A stretch of DNA of 64,000 nucleotides from Aporhodopirellula sallentina SM41 (GTDB lineage Bacteria; Planctomycetota; Planctomycetia; Pirellulales; Pirellulaceae). The position numbers were made by a program, and so were the translations under genes. Shown piece by piece: positions 39,103 to 50,275 of this stretch. A model generated the notes under the pieces. The model was not told where the DNA came from and searched no databases. It saw only the letters and a program-made list of their open reading frames with translations. How positions within the stretch are numbered: the stretch's first letter is position 1; each line of letters opens with the position of its first letter. The stretch is taken from positions 1 to 64,000 of the forward strand of contig NZ_ANOH01000218.1 of assembly GCF_000346505.1 (NCBI RefSeq), in the 5' to 3' direction.

Positions 39103-40164
39103 ATGATGAATCTCGATCATCGCTCCTTGCTCAGCGGTCAGAGAACCGGACCGGCAGCCGCCTCGATGCGAGCCTCTTTGTGGGCGGCGAGTCTTCTCTA
39201 TGGTGCGGCAGCACGTGTTCGTCGGGCTCAATATGACGCCGGTCGCAAGGAAGTTTGTCGAGCCGACGTGCCGGTCATCAGCGTCGGAAATTTGACGACC
39301 GGCGGAACGGGCAAGACGCCTGTCGTTTGTGATCTGTGTCGGCGATTGCGAGACCTTGGACGACAGGTCGCCATCGTGAGTCGCGGCTACGGTGCGGGGG
39401 AAACGGGGGTCAACGACGAAGCCTTGGAATTGGCCGAGCGGCTTCCGGACGTCCCCCATGTTCAGCACCCTGATCGAGTCGAGGCCGCTCAAATCGCCGT
39501 CGATGAGTTAGAAGCCGACATCATTGTCATGGACGACGGGTTTCAACATCGTCGCTTGTACCGCGACTTGGATCTCGTCGTTGTCGATGCCACCTGCCCG
39601 TTCGGGTTTGGGCATTTGCTGCCACGCGGCTATTTGAGGGAACCGGTCAGCAGTCTGCGTCGTGCCGACGCGGTGATTTTGACAAGGTCTGATCAGATCG
39701 AGGAGTCCAGACGAGATGCGATTTGCCAAGAGATTCGATCTCATCTCGGTAATCGTCCGTTGCTCGAAACCACTCACGCGGCGACACGTGTCGTGTTCGA
39801 GCATCGTCCCTCCGAACCGATCGCGTCTTTGTCCGGGCGTCGCATTGCACTCGTTTCAGCGATCGGAAATCCGGATGCGTTTGAACAAACGGCACGCGAG
39901 TGTGGGGCCGACGTGATCGGGCACTTTCGACTACCTGATCACGACCCCTACGAGCGAGAGGCTCGAGAGCGATTGAACCAATGGCTGGTCGAGTTGAAGG
40001 CCTCCAACACACCGGAGTTGGTTTTATGCACACACAAAGACGCGGTGAAAATCGCCGTCGACGAACTCGCCGGTGTGCCGCTCGGCTACTTGCAGATTGA
40101 TCTCGCGTATCGGTCGGGCGACGAGGAACTGCAAGGACTTCTCATGAGTCTTCTGACGACGTGA
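39103..40164 (+). CDS. lpxK: Tetraacyldisaccharide 4'-kinase LpxK
   Basis: LpxK phosphorylates the 4' position of the lipid A disaccharide at the inner membrane. The 353-residue protein has an N-terminal membrane-anchor-like helix ([20 protein letters not shown]) and the Walker [14 protein letters not shown] (61-73). [30 protein letters not shown] and LPRGYLREP follow. Its presence implies a lipid A-based outer membrane, in line with lpxC and lpxA at 53.5-55.3 kb. Its last 23 bases overlap the last bases of the convergent gene on the other strand. An ATG three bases downstream (39106) would serve equally as start. Confidence 0.93.
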   Translation: MMNLDHRSLLSGQRTGPAAASMRASLWAASLLYGAAARVRRAQYDAGRKEVCRADVPVISVGNLTTGGTGKTPVVCDLCRRLRDLGRQVAIVSRGYGAGETGVNDEALELAERLPDVPHVQHPDRVEAAQIAVDELEADIIVMDDGFQHRRLYRDLDLVVVDATCPFGFGHLLPRGYLREPVSSLRRADAVILTRSDQIEESRRDAICQEIRSHLGNRPLLETTHAATRVVFEHRPSEPIASLSGRRIALVSAIGNPDAFEQTARECGADVIGHFRLPDHDPYEREARERLNQWLVELKASNTPELVLCTHKDAVKIAVDELAGVPLGYLQIDLAYRSGDEELQGLLMSLLTT

Positions 40165-41146
40165 GCGTTTCGGATCGGTCGTATTCCCCACCCGTCATGC
40201 GAAGGTATCCGATCGCAAGAGGCAGCGTCGCTATCGGTGTGGTCAGAATTTGGCCAACATAAAACAGCATCGATCCTGCGGTTGCGAGCACGAAATAGAT
40301 CGTGACAAGTGACACTGTCAACTTTCGGTGACGCATTGACAAGCCTGCTCCCCACTGCGTCGCAGTGATCAGATCGGCACGTCCGTCGGAAATGAAAAAC
40401 ACCGTCGGCCACAGCAGCCACTGCAGTAGGAAGATGATGCCGACCAGGAGAGCTCCCACGAAGAGTGTGCCGACCCAGACTGCGGTCTGTTGGTCCATCG
40501 CAAACGACAGGCAGACCGTTGCGATCAATCCGATGAATGAGGTGAACGCAAACAAGGTCGCCACCATCAGCAAGAGCCCCGTCATTCGCATGATGATCGA
40601 GAAGGGGACACGCAGCGCATTGACGATTTGGGAGAGTTTGTTTTCGGTTTGCAGTGTCGCACCGTACCGAGTGATCTCCAGTGAGAGACGCACCAGGACG
40701 ACGAGGGTGTATGCCGAAACCGGCACCAGCAGGAATCCCGTGATCGCACTTCCGCTGAGCAGCGTTCCGAGTGACAGAGAGCCTCCGTCTTCGCGTCCGA
40801 GCTGGCTCCATCCTTCCCGGAGCATGTTGATCGGCCAGCCAATCAGGACGAACCAGATCAAATTCGCAGCGACCGATGTCAGTAATAAAACTAGCCAGTG
40901 TTCTCGTAGGAAGACAATTGCTTTGACGAGTATCCCGTCCAACGCGGGCACGATCGGAAACGATCGCAGCGCCGAGTCTCCTGGCGATGAGTGATTAATT
41001 GTTGCCGGGGTGTTTCGGGAAGACCGATCGAACTCAACGTCCGCGTCGCACGCACCACAAATCGCCACCGAAGATGAACTCCGTCGATCGATCTCGAGCA
41101 CGGCCTTGCAGTGCGGGCAAATGGTGCGAACTCTCGCGGTCGTCAT
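40142..41146 (-). CDS. Zinc-ribbon membrane protein of unknown function
   Basis: The 334-residue product starts with a zinc ribbon (C10, C13, C30, C33 in CPHC...CGAC). After a linker come about six hydrophobic helices, including [40 protein letters not shown] and [20 protein letters not shown]. No enzymatic motif is evident. The layout recurs in planctomycete membrane proteins in which a cytoplasmic ribbon precedes the membrane part. It begins inside the stop of the upstream membrane protein (4-base overlap), so the two are probably made together. Confidence 0.75.
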   Translation of the reverse strand: MTTARVRTICPHCKAVLEIDRRSSSSVAICGACDADVEFDRSSRNTPATINHSSPGDSALRSFPIVPALDGILVKAIVFLREHWLVLLLTSVAANLIWFVLIGWPINMLREGWSQLGREDGGSLSLGTLLSGSAITGFLLVPVSAYTLVVLVRLSLEITRYGATLQTENKLSQIVNALRVPFSIIMRMTGLLLMVATLFAFTSFIGLIATVCLSFAMDQQTAVWVGTLFVGALLVGIIFLLQWLLWPTVFFISDGRADLITATQWGAGLSMRHRKLTVSLVTIYFVLATAGSMLFYVGQILTTPIATLPLAIGYLRMTGGEYDRSETLTSSEDS

Positions 41147-42885
41147 GGCGTGGAATCCGGTGAAGAATCGTTTGTTCGTTCTCCGCGTGTCCCGTCATCA
41201 ACTGTTTCGTTTTGAGGTGAATCGTTGATTGTGGGGAGACGGTAGACGGCGTACGTCGAATTGCGTTCTTCGCCAACCGGATAAACCTGCACCAAAGGCA
41301 ACTGCGGTCCGACAACCCGACGGTCAACAATCATCCAATCGACTTCGTATCGGCGTCGGAAGTCGCGGAGACGGTCGTATCGGATGGTAACCCGCATCGT
41401 CGACAGTTCCATGGGAAAGACCTCGACGAATCGGCGTGCCCATTTGCGGAGGTGTTCGGCGTCCTGGGGGATGTCTTTCCAGTTCACGACCTCGGCGCGA
41501 TGTGAATACCACTTGAAGGATTGTTGGTGACGAGGTGTCAACAAGACCGCGTCGGTGGCGGTGTTGGCACGAACGAATCGGCAAACGTCGATCCAATCTT
41601 CCATCGTGCGGCGTTGTTTCCAGTAACTCGCACTGCGGTTGAGCCCCAGCAATCGGTTGCTGTGTGAGATCGGGACGTTGTCGGCAACACGTTCCCAGGT
41701 CGATCGACCCGCGTGATAAATCGCAAATACGACAACGATGCCTCCCGCAATAATGCATGTTGAGCGTAGATCGCGTTGAACCGAACTTCTGATCCGTTTC
41801 CAAATCGACGCGTCCGGTTCGGCGGGTAATTTGGATGCGTAGCTCGACAGTAGGCCAGTGATGCTGCACGCGAGTGCGAGTGGTGTGATCGCATCGGCCA
41901 AACGAAACCAATAAAAACGCAGCAGCTTGGCCGCTAAATCCGGTGCAACGGCTGGTAGCATCCCGACCACCAGCCCACAAAGACTGATCAACAACGCACC
42001 CGCGGCGAACGAAGCCAAAGCGACAATGCCGCTGCGACGCGAGTTTTCTGCGTAGAACCAATCGGCACCTAGAAAGAGGCCCGTCACGATCGTCAGAACA
42101 CTGTGGCGGACAAACCAATCGAAATGGAACGCGGACGGTAGAAGGTGGTGTGATATGCGAAAGTACGTGTAGATTCTCGCCGCGGAGACGGATTCCTCCG
42201 GCGTCGTGCCCGCCGACATTGCGGCAGCCGGCAACAACCCGACCAGCGATATCAGCCCGCCGGCAAACAGCGCGGGACGAAAGAAAGGTTGGCGAACCTG
42301 TTCGCCGTTTGTGCCGATCCGTTCGAGATAGAGAAACGCGATTGCCCCGGCGACCACTGACCATCCACCGGTCAGGACGTGAAAGGCTGACGCGGTTCCA
42401 AACAAGATCCAAGTCGCCGACCAGTTTCGGCGGAGCAATTCAGCGATGCCAAACAGTACCAAGGCGTAGGCGGGAACCTTCGCTTCGATCCCTCCAACAA
42501 CCCATTCACCGGCGAGGTTGCCTTCTTGGATTCCGGCAACCCAGAGAACGGCGACGAGCGGGGCCGCCGCGGATGGCAAGCGTATTTGGGAACTCAGACG
42601 GGCCAAACCTGCCGCAAGCATGCCCCAACCGATCAAACGCCCGATCCACGCAGTGGTCGAGAGCGAAAAGAACAACGTTGGCCATCCGAACAATTGATAG
42701 AACAGCCAGTGTGCCTTCCCCGACGACACGAAGAGGTCTTCACTGCACCAACTCGGGTCCCAGAAGTTTTTTGCCTTCGCAAGATAGTGGGCTTCGTTGA
42801 CACCCGGCGGGGCATCTCCGGCGTAAACGAAAAATAGCCCTAGGATCGCAATCCAGCTCAACCATTGTTTCGACCGGCTCATCAC
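41143..42885 (-). CDS. Polytopic membrane protein of unknown function
   Basis: The 580-residue product has an N-terminal hydrophobic helix ([13 protein letters not shown]) and roughly ten further transmembrane segments up to about residue 400. A hydrophilic C-terminal domain of about 150 residues follows. Its first part resembles DUF6798-like or glycosyltransferase-type integral proteins ([20 protein letters not shown], then VVGGIEAK). I cannot assign a reaction. It overlaps pdxA at its start and the zinc-ribbon protein at its end by four bases each, so it sits in a tightly coupled four-gene chain. Confidence 0.7.
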   Translation of the reverse strand: MMSRSKQWLSWIAILGLFFVYAGDAPPGVNEAHYLAKAKNFWDPSWCSEDLFVSSGKAHWLFYQLFGWPTLFFSLSTTAWIGRLIGWGMLAAGLARLSSQIRLPSAAAPLVAVLWVAGIQEGNLAGEWVVGGIEAKVPAYALVLFGIAELLRRNWSATWILFGTASAFHVLTGGWSVVAGAIAFLYLERIGTNGEQVRQPFFRPALFAGGLISLVGLLPAAAMSAGTTPEESVSAARIYTYFRISHHLLPSAFHFDWFVRHSVLTIVTGLFLGADWFYAENSRRSGIVALASFAAGALLISLCGLVVGMLPAVAPDLAAKLLRFYWFRLADAITPLALACSITGLLSSYASKLPAEPDASIWKRIRSSVQRDLRSTCIIAGGIVVVFAIYHAGRSTWERVADNVPISHSNRLLGLNRSASYWKQRRTMEDWIDVCRFVRANTATDAVLLTPRHQQSFKWYSHRAEVVNWKDIPQDAEHLRKWARRFVEVFPMELSTMRVTIRYDRLRDFRRRYEVDWMIVDRRVVGPQLPLVQVYPVGEERNSTYAVYRLPTINDSPQNETVDDGTRGERTNDSSPDSTP

Positions 42886-43919
42886 AACGTCGACTCAACC
42901 AACTCAGATGCCAATCGGATTGCCGCAATCATGCTTTTTTCCGACGCGACGCCTTTCCATGCCAAGTCCATGGCTGTCCCGTGGTCCACACTCGTACGAA
43001 CGATTGGCAGGCCGAGTGTCACGTTCACGGCGTCATCAAAGGAAAGTGCTTTCAGTGGAATCAAACCCTGGTCGTGGTACAGACAAACATAGACGTCGAT
43101 TCGTTCTCGCATCGCGGGAGTGAACGCCGTGTCGGGCGGTAACGGACCATGCACGTCCCATCCATTTTCGCGGGCAATCTCGATCGCCGGAATGACAATA
43201 TTCTCTTCTTCGTGATGGCTGAACATCCCATGTTCACCGGCGTGTGGATTGAGCCCGCAAACGCCGATTCGAGGCGGTAGCAGACTGCCGCGTCGACGAT
43301 TGCGACGCTGCATCGCGCGGCCGGCCATGTCGATCGTTTTGGCGAGAGACTCCGTGTTGAGCAGTCCGGGAACGTCCGCCAAGGGGACATGAATGGTTTC
43401 GAGGACACACGCGATGGTCTCGCTCGCTAGCATCATTCGCACATCGATCGGGGCGGATCCCTGTGCCTTTCCGACTCGATCGGCGAGCAGTTCGGTATGG
43501 CCAGGAAAAGTGATGCCCGCCTGCATCCACGCTTCTTTCTGAATGGGACCGGTGACGACCGCATCCACCCTTCCGTCCAACGCCGCGTCGATCGCCGCGC
43601 ACATCGTTTCGTAGGACGCCTTGCCTGTATCGCCTGAGTAAGAACCGGGCTGTACGGCGGCTGCGTCGAGTTCGCCCACGTCAACGATAAACCCGTCGGA
43701 ACCTAGCGGTATGTCGGCGAGTTGCGACAAAGCGATCGTTTCGGGTAAGTCGAGCGAGTTTTCTTTGGCGACACGTGCGAAAAGATCGGCACAGCCCATC
43801 AAAATCGGCAGCCCGGCTTCGCGGACATCCTCACGTTGCCAAACACGCAACGCTAATTCGGGGCCGACGCCTCCGGCATCGCCCATCGTGATCGCCAACT
43901 TGGGACACGGTTCATTCAT
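42882..43919 (-). CDS. pdxA: 4-hydroxythreonine-4-phosphate dehydrogenase PdxA
   Basis: PdxA oxidises 4-phosphohydroxythreonine with NAD, leading to the amine used to build pyridoxal phosphate. The 345-residue protein has [43 protein letters not shown] with the metal-binding His, [26 protein letters not shown] and [16 protein letters not shown]. The usual GDPAGIGPE reads GDAGGVGPE, a mild variant. The ATG at 43919 (MNEPCPK) overlaps the end of the upstream DUF2007-like gene by eight bases; a longer in-frame start would lie within that gene. Confidence 0.93.
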   Translation of the reverse strand: MNEPCPKLAITMGDAGGVGPELALRVWQREDVREAGLPILMGCADLFARVAKENSLDLPETIALSQLADIPLGSDGFIVDVGELDAAAVQPGSYSGDTGKASYETMCAAIDAALDGRVDAVVTGPIQKEAWMQAGITFPGHTELLADRVGKAQGSAPIDVRMMLASETIACVLETIHVPLADVPGLLNTESLAKTIDMAGRAMQRRNRRRGSLLPPRIGVCGLNPHAGEHGMFSHHEEENIVIPAIEIARENGWDVHGPLPPDTAFTPAMRERIDVYVCLYHDQGLIPLKALSFDDAVNVTLGLPIVRTSVDHGTAMDLAWKGVASEKSMIAAIRLASELVESTL

Positions 43920-44178
43920 TCTCGGGATTAGCTTCTTTGACTTCGGCGATAATTTTTTTTGCTCGCTCAGAATCTTTTTCAAACACTTTCACTTGGACCC
44001 ATCCGGGTGCCTCCGCACGGAAACCCGCGGTAAATCCACCAACGGAAACTGCACGAATTCCTTCGTCGGCCAAAATATTTACCAGAACGCCAGCGGAGAT
44101 CTCGTTGGCACGCTCCGCGACGGTAACTAAATTGGCATCGTCGAGCTTGTCGTCGTCCTTATCGGCGGGCATGTTCAT
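43912..44178 (-). CDS. DUF2007-like small protein
   Basis: The 88-residue protein has a charged start and then [32 protein letters not shown] and a [20 protein letters not shown] end. This resembles the DUF2007 'signal-transducing' family, a small ferredoxin-like alpha/beta fold. The function is unknown. It heads a minus-strand chain in which pdxA overlaps its stop. A second in-frame ATG at 44172 is as good a start as 44178. Confidence 0.7.
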   Translation of the reverse strand: MNMPADKDDDKLDDANLVTVAERANEISAGVLVNILADEGIRAVSVGGFTAGFRAEAPGWVQVKVFEKDSERAKKIIAEVKEANPENE

Positions 44179-44263
44179 TGTCTAGGTTCTTTGAGTGTGA
44201 ATCTTTCTGACCGAATCGAGCGGTTCGCACACACGGCGAGCAACACGATACAATAGCAACACC

Positions 44264-45229
44264 ATGAACGAACCCACCATCATTCTGTCGGGAACAGACC
44301 CCGATTTGCCAAAGAATGTTCCTCGCGGGCTGAAACGATACACCGGCCTGCGGGAAATGGCGCGGGGAGGTACGGGGGTTTTGCAAGCAGCGTTTGATCC
44401 GGTCACCGGTCGCACCGTTGCCATCAAAAAACTGCTGCCGGAAACGAGGTTTGATCGTCGCGAACGACGAAGGTTGCTTCGTGAAGCCCGGGTGACGGCT
44501 CAGTTGCAGCATCCCAACACGGTACCAGTATACGATATCGGCGAAGATGATCTCGAAGGTGTCTATTTCGTCATGAAACGGATCTCGGGCGAGAATCTTT
44601 TTGAGATTCTCAAACGGATTGCCCGCGGCGACGAGAGTGCCATCCGTGATTACCCGATCGATCGTCGAATCGAGATTGTGGCTTCGGCATGTCAGGCGCT
44701 TGCCTACGCGCATGCTCGCGGTGTGATCCATCGCGACGTCAAACCCGAGAATATTTGGGTCGGAAACTTTGGCGAAGTGATTTTGTTGGATTGGGGGGTT
44801 GCCAAGGTTTGGGGCCACGCCGACGACAACCAACCGCTGCACGATAGCTCGCTCGAAGTCCGACCTGAAATCGAAGCCGAACAGTTGCAGACACTGACCG
44901 GCGGTGGCCAACGACCGGGAACGCCGCTGTACATGTCACCCGAACAGATCGTTGGCAACCGGACGATCGACGAACGTTCCGATGTTTTCAGCGTTGGGGT
45001 CGTTCTCTACGAAGTGATGGCGATCCGTGAACCGTTTCGTGGCAAAACGATCGATGAAACGTTTGAGAATATTCGACATCGTGAAATCGAACCGCCGAGT
45101 CAGCGATCCCCACAGTACAACATTCCCAAAGAGATTGATGAGATCGTCGGGCGTGCTTTGCAGAAACGTCCCGAAAAACGATATCAGTCCATGCGTGATG
45201 TGATCTCGGATTTGCGAGACCTGGTTTGA
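44264..45229 (+). CDS. Soluble Hanks-type serine/threonine protein kinase
   Basis: The 321-residue product is a single kinase domain with no membrane helix or sensor. Visible motifs are the glycine loop (EMARGGTGVLQAAFDP), VAIKK with the catalytic lysine (K55), and the HRDVKPEN catalytic loop (D158). DWGVAKVWG follows, with the metal-binding DFG as DWG (D176), then TPLYMSPEQ and SVGVVLYEVM. The N-terminal 25 residues carry no domain. It is divergent from the DUF2007 gene and overlaps the next gene by four bases. The substrate may be the protein encoded next door. Confidence 0.9.
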   Translation: MNEPTIILSGTDPDLPKNVPRGLKRYTGLREMARGGTGVLQAAFDPVTGRTVAIKKLLPETRFDRRERRRLLREARVTAQLQHPNTVPVYDIGEDDLEGVYFVMKRISGENLFEILKRIARGDESAIRDYPIDRRIEIVASACQALAYAHARGVIHRDVKPENIWVGNFGEVILLDWGVAKVWGHADDNQPLHDSSLEVRPEIEAEQLQTLTGGGQRPGTPLYMSPEQIVGNRTIDERSDVFSVGVVLYEVMAIREPFRGKTIDETFENIRHREIEPPSQRSPQYNIPKEIDEIVGRALQKRPEKRYQSMRDVISDLRDLV

Positions 45230-45963
45230 TCGCTTACGGGAAGCAGCCGACACACTACCCCTGTGAAGCGGTCGGTTCTGTCGGTGCCGTCGATCCTCAA
45301 AAACGTGTCGGCGTCGTTACTGGTACCGAATGTTTGATCGTCGAAGGCGACAGCGCTGCGAAATCAGTCGATCAAGTTCGAGATGCACGCGTGCAATCCA
45401 TTCTTGCTTTGCAAGGCAAGCCTCTCAACGCGATCAAGGCGGGCCGAGATGCGGCGAGAAGCAACGAAGTGTTTTGCCGTATCTTCGAGACGTTGTTGGG
45501 ATCTCGAATGCAGAATCCGGCCGACTGTGATGAGGCGATCCGAAATCTCGCGTCACCGCAGAACTGCGTTTACGAGAAGTTGGTCCTGCTGATGGACCCC
45601 GACGCTGACGGGATTCACTGCAGTGTGTTGATGATGGCGTTCTTTCGAAAGTACGCTCCCGACCTGATCCGAGCCGGGCGTATCGAAGTGGTTCGCCCGC
45701 CGATGTTCGTCTTCCGGTTGCAGGCAGTTTCATCGAACGATGTATCAAGATGGCCGGTCGCCTCGAGTCCTGAGCACGCCGCTGCGGTGGAAGACGCGCT
45801 CAAGAAACATGGCGTCACCGACTATCAGAGGATTCGCCATCGCGGGCTCGGCAGTTTGCACGTTCCCTTGCTTCGCAGCACGTGTGTCGATCCGGCCTCG
45901 CGGCGGCAATCTTGCCTGACCATCGAAGAGGTCGACAGCGCGATCTCCATGTTCGGCAGTTGA
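45226..45963 (+). CDS. Free-standing GyrB-type TOPRIM protein
   Basis: The 245-residue product aligns with the C-terminal half of DNA gyrase/topoisomerase IV subunit B but lacks the GHKL ATPase and transducer domains. The TOPRIM core is intact: ECLIVEGDSAAKSVDQVRDA with the catalytic Glu (E40) and LVLLMDPDADGIHCS with the metal-binding D124, D126, D128. The tail corresponds to the conserved gyrase segment around RHRGLGSLH. It starts with TTG at 45226, overlapping the kinase stop (TTGA), so the two are coupled. Function is unknown: it could act as a partner or decoy of gyrase, or be a remnant. There is no sign of decay. Confidence 0.82.
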   Translation: MIAYGKQPTHYPCEAVGSVGAVDPQKRVGVVTGTECLIVEGDSAAKSVDQVRDARVQSILALQGKPLNAIKAGRDAARSNEVFCRIFETLLGSRMQNPADCDEAIRNLASPQNCVYEKLVLLMDPDADGIHCSVLMMAFFRKYAPDLIRAGRIEVVRPPMFVFRLQAVSSNDVSRWPVASSPEHAAAVEDALKKHGVTDYQRIRHRGLGSLHVPLLRSTCVDPASRRQSCLTIEEVDSAISMFGS

Positions 45964-46086
45964 AGGGGCGTTTTGCGACGCTGAGCAAGTTATAACGCGG
46001 CAGCGGTCGTGCGCGGATTCACCTTGGCCGATCAGCCCCTCCCGAACACGTGTGTATTCGGAAGAGGCGTTCATGTCGATTTCGGC

Positions 46087-46713
<627 letters not shown>

Positions 46714-46715
46714 AT

Positions 46716-47858
46716 TTATTCGGTCATCAGGGATGGAAGGCGTCGGGCGATATCTTCAAACGCGGCGGTCAACTGAGTCGCATCGACGGCGTGAAAGTGC
46801 AAGCCGCCACAATTCTCAGCGAGATTCTTCATGCGGTTTTGTCCGGCCTCGTTACTGAAGGTGATCGTGAAAAGGGTGACACCCGCATTCTTAATGCTCC
46901 ACGACGCGGATTCCGGGCTGGTGCCCGTGTTGTGATTTCCGTCGGTCAGAAGAATCATGACTTTCACCGCGTAGGGACGAGAAACGGATTCATCCGTGAT
47001 CGCACCGAGGGCTTCGTAGAGCCCCATTCCAATGGCTGTCCCTCCACCGTTGAACTGGTTGGTGTGCACGTTCAATCCGTCGAGAATGCTTTGATACTCG
47101 AACGTCAGGATTTGCTCGGTCGAGGTGTTGTCAGAGTAGGTTGAGAGCGAGAGCTTTTCCTTTTGAGGAGACTCTTCGAGGTAATTCTTGAACGACTGCA
47201 CCGACGCCACCACGTCCAACCAGCGAGAGTTCGGTGGTGCCGGATCGCCAAACGTCCACCCCGGCGGAGCGGCAGCGGGATTCACATAGGGATCCGCCGT
47301 TTCGTCGCTCGCGTAAGCCATCGATCCGCTACGGTCGAGGATTAACGCGACATCCATCGTGCTTTGGGTGCTGATCGCGGTCCGATGCGGGCGGATCTGT
47401 ACGTCGACACCCATGGTCGGAAACAGTGGCGAAAAAACGGGGGACGTCGCGTTGCGAAGAGCGTTTGTTGTGAGGCGAACCGCGTTGCCCTCTTCTGCAC
47501 CGGAGACCGGAGTGAAATCGTAGCCGTCCGACATCGACGTTCGCAAACTCGATCCGAATTCGAGATCCGATGCGGTGATCGGAATCGTTTTGCCTGAGAT
47601 CTGGTTTCGCGCTGCGGCGTCTTGGGCGGCGACCAAAGCGGCGTTTTCATCACCGCTCTGGATATAGGCTCGGCCTGCTGCCTGCACCGCCGCGTCAGTT
47701 GTGATTTGGACTTCCGCGTTCACCGCTTCGATGTAAGCGATGTTGATCGCGTAGGAGGAAAGCATGAACAGCACGGGAAGCAACACGACCAGCAAGACGG
47801 TAACCGAACCGTTGCGTGGTTGTTGTTTCACAGGCGTGTCGAAAAAGGTGCGTGACAT
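46716..47858 (-). CDS. TadG-like protein with von Willebrand A domain
   Basis: The 380-residue protein has a TadG-type N-terminal anchor ([30 protein letters not shown]). A VWA domain runs from about residue 165 and carries a complete MIDAS metal site (D175, S177 and S179 in LDRSGSM; Thr in [10 protein letters not shown]; Asp in LLTDGNH). It is likely exposed outside the inner membrane as part of a Tad-like pilus or adhesion system. It lies between two TadE-like genes on the same strand; no Tad ATPase or secretin is in this window. Confidence 0.85.
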   Translation of the reverse strand: MSRTFFDTPVKQQPRNGSVTVLLVVLLPVLFMLSSYAINIAYIEAVNAEVQITTDAAVQAAGRAYIQSGDENAALVAAQDAAARNQISGKTIPITASDLEFGSSLRTSMSDGYDFTPVSGAEEGNAVRLTTNALRNATSPVFSPLFPTMGVDVQIRPHRTAISTQSTMDVALILDRSGSMAYASDETADPYVNPAAAPPGWTFGDPAPPNSRWLDVVASVQSFKNYLEESPQKEKLSLSTYSDNTSTEQILTFEYQSILDGLNVHTNQFNGGGTAIGMGLYEALGAITDESVSRPYAVKVMILLTDGNHNTGTSPESASWSIKNAGVTLFTITFSNEAGQNRMKNLAENCGGLHFHAVDATQLTAAFEDIARRLPSLMTE

Positions 47859-47953
47859 GGATGTCTCGAATGCGGATGGGCGATATGGGGCGGGCCGAGT
47901 TGCTGCCGCGAAACTGGATTGCTGCGAAAATGGGGGGGCGAAAGTGGAAGCGA

Positions 47954-48433
47954 TTACGGTTTTTGCAGCGAGACTGATTCATCGAGCGAGAAGGCGTCGA
48001 TCATCCAGGCCCCCGTCAACGAGTTCGCGGTAAACGGTGCCGCGACGCTGACTTGGAACCAGTCGCCGGAGTCGAGGCTGCTCGGATCGGCCGGTGTCAT
48101 TTCGATCGAGGCAGATTCAATGGATTGTTCGGTGCATAGAGTGGTGCATTGCCAATCGACGTTCTCCGCCCCGGCGTCGGGCAGGATGCCGACACGTGCG
48201 CCTTCATATGCGATCATCTTGAGTTTCTGGCGAAGTCGGATGATGGTGCACATTTCCATGGTCCCCATCGCAACGAGCAGCACGATAGGAAGCCCGATAG
48301 CGAGTTCGGTGACGGCGATCCCGCCGCGCGCTGGCTTGCCGTTCTTCTTTCTCAGGCGGCCTACCGGCGTGGAATTCGGAAGCCGGTCATGCCGGCGGAA
48401 GAATGATGAAAAGGTCTGTGCGAACATCCGCAT
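47954..48433 (-). CDS. TadE-like pseudopilin
   Basis: The 159-residue product has an N-terminal basic segment followed by the TadE signature GGIAVTELAIGLPIVLLVAMGTMEMCTIIRLRQ, with a Glu (TEL) before the hydrophobic helix, then a short soluble domain. TadE-like proteins are minor pilins anchored in the inner membrane. It is first of three related genes on the minus strand (47954, 46716, 46087), so they probably form one transcript. Confidence 0.78.
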   Translation of the reverse strand: MRMFAQTFSSFFRRHDRLPNSTPVGRLRKKNGKPARGGIAVTELAIGLPIVLLVAMGTMEMCTIIRLRQKLKMIAYEGARVGILPDAGAENVDWQCTTLCTEQSIESASIEMTPADPSSLDSGDWFQVSVAAPFTANSLTGAWMIDAFSLDESVSLQKP

Positions 48434-48900
48434 AACTCGTTTTACAATCAGGTGTTCGAATGGTTTGGGATTGTGTTGAAAATCGATATCGTGCCTGTCG
48501 ATCGGTCCGTACCCATCGCATCGACGTGCTCAACGCATCGTTAAAAAAGGGGCAGGCGTGTTCCGCGGGCGGTTTCGAAGCATCGATACCTGTCGCGCCC
48601 TAGCGTGTTTGCGCAACGGGGACCACGGAACGAGACCTCAGGTAAACCTAGGTCACGGATTTTCACTACGAGAAAATGCGTCGGCCAAGAATGCTCGCTT
48701 CGGAGCCAGGTGAACGTCCGGATAGACAATCTGTAGCGATTGATCGGGAGCAGACGCTACGATCGACGCTCCCACCGCACGTCGCCGCGGGCATCTCTGA
48801 GGTAGTGCGGGCATCTCTGGGGTGACGCCTCGCAGGAGTGGGGCGTTCGTCTGTGTGGCGATAGAGGGCGGCGAGAGAGCGGCGATGCTACGCCGGAACG
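48434..48900. other. 467-base gap; no supported gene
   Basis: This lies between the rnc stop (48901) and the start of the TadE-like gene, both on the minus strand. The open frames here are short and family-less (for example 48541-48729). It should hold the promoter of the three Tad-like genes and the end of the rnc transcript. No T-run hairpin was found. Confidence 0.4.
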
Positions 48901-49866
48901 CTATGAATTGGAGGCCGAATTGCCTTGCGGCGAATTGGCGTCATCGCTTTGGTGCGGGATTGGCTGATTGTGCAATTCCGCTAGCGCGTTTGCCGCCGCA
49001 CGCTGTTCAGCGTCTTTCTTATTGTTGCCCCACGCCGGCGCAAAGGCCCGCTGGTCCACGACGGCACCGATCAAGAAGGTTTTTCGGTGATCAGGTCCGC
49101 TTTCGCGAATCAGTTTATAGACCGGGGTCGAGGCCAGTTCTCGCTGAGCGTATTGCTGAAGTACTGATTTATGGTTGCCGGATCCTTGCGTGTCGACCGC
49201 CAAGCGGACTTCCTGGGCGAGCCATTTTTTCAGCCGGTCACGCACGATCTCGGCACCGCCGTCTAAATAGAGCGCGGCGATCACCGATTCGAACACGTCA
49301 CTGACGAGCGAGCGTGGATAGCTGCGGTTGCGGGTCACGCCCCGACCGACGATCAGGCATTCGTCCAGACCCAGTGCGGTGGCGGTTCGCCCACATGCTC
49401 GTCTGCTGACAACGGCGGATTTGATCTTGGTCAGGTCGCCTTCGCTGTACTCGGGGTATTCCTCAAAGAGCCATTGGCAGACCGTCATCCCCAAAACGGC
49501 ATCGCCAAGGAATTCCAATCGTTCGTTGCTCGAAAGACGATTCGCTGCGCCCGATGCGTGGGTGAGTGCCGCTTTGAGCAGCGTTTGGTCTTGAAACTCG
49601 TAGTCGAGAATTTCCTGGCACCGTTTCAGTTTGGCGTCGGAATCCGCATACGGTTGGTCGGCCGCCGCGGTGTCAACGAGATGAATCGATCCGGGATGCT
49701 TTTGCCGTTGATTGGCAACAAATTGACCTGGACCGGCGAGCTCCGCGTTGGACGGTGAAGGCGGAACGGCATCGACTTTCGTAGCATCCGAAGATGGCGG
49801 GTCGGAATCAGAGGAGGACAAGGGAGAACCATGGGTAGATTGAAGAGACGAACGTTCATCCGCCAA
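48901..49866 (-). CDS. rnc: Ribonuclease III
   Basis: RNase III cuts double-stranded RNA and processes rRNA precursors. The 321-residue product has the catalytic domain with SSNERLEFLGDAVLG (the acidic signature), SRRACGRTATALGL and DVFESVIAALYLDGG. A double-stranded RNA-binding domain follows (SVLQQYAQRELASTPVYKL, KKDAEQRAAANAL). It is longer than the usual 220-250 residues because of a Ser/Pro/Asp-rich N-terminal region of about 75 residues. The frame starts with TTG at 49866; the true start could lie further in, since the leader is not conserved. Confidence 0.92.
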   Translation of the reverse strand: MADERSSLQSTHGSPLSSSDSDPPSSDATKVDAVPPSPSNAELAGPGQFVANQRQKHPGSIHLVDTAAADQPYADSDAKLKRCQEILDYEFQDQTLLKAALTHASGAANRLSSNERLEFLGDAVLGMTVCQWLFEEYPEYSEGDLTKIKSAVVSRRACGRTATALGLDECLIVGRGVTRNRSYPRSLVSDVFESVIAALYLDGGAEIVRDRLKKWLAQEVRLAVDTQGSGNHKSVLQQYAQRELASTPVYKLIRESGPDHRKTFLIGAVVDQRAFAPAWGNNKKDAEQRAAANALAELHNQPIPHQSDDANSPQGNSASNS

Positions 49867-50275
49867 GCTTCAGTCCCGCGCCGGTGGCCGAATGTGGTTC
49901 CGCTCCGAAGACGTGACCGTCTTCCGGATGCGAGCGGCGTTTTCGATTCAACGAATCCGACGCTGGCGATCCGCGATCAGACCGTGAGGGTGATCGGAGG
50001 AAACGACGCTTTTCGGCCACCGGTGAGTGACTGCGACATCTTGCCTAGGATAGTCGAGGACGCCCTATTTCGCCAGAGCGTTGCGCGGGCAGGTTGGGGC
50101 ATGTCGCCGCCGTCCGCAGGCTCCCGGATTTCGAGTCAACACATGCAATAGCAGGTGCGATTTACCCCGTTACGGTTTGGCTCGGTGGGAGACGCTCACT
50201 TATTTGGCTTGCTCACCTATACTGATTGTGATTGAGTTCATTGACGCCTCACACGCATACAATATTGATCTTCGC
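49867..50275. other. 409-base divergent gap between rnc and the M28 peptidase
   Basis: The peptidase frame is open from 50081, but those residues are not signal-like, so I treat 50081-50275 as leader. Short frames such as 49831-50151 show no family. Promoters for rnc and the peptidase should be here; none could be defined. Confidence 0.4.

Noticed and set aside
45226-45963. Fragment of a broken gyrB gene
   Set aside because: The upstream sequence encodes an intact kinase rather than a GHKL ATPase, the reading frame is clean, and TOPRIM acidic residues are kept, so a separate gene is more likely than a broken gyrB.
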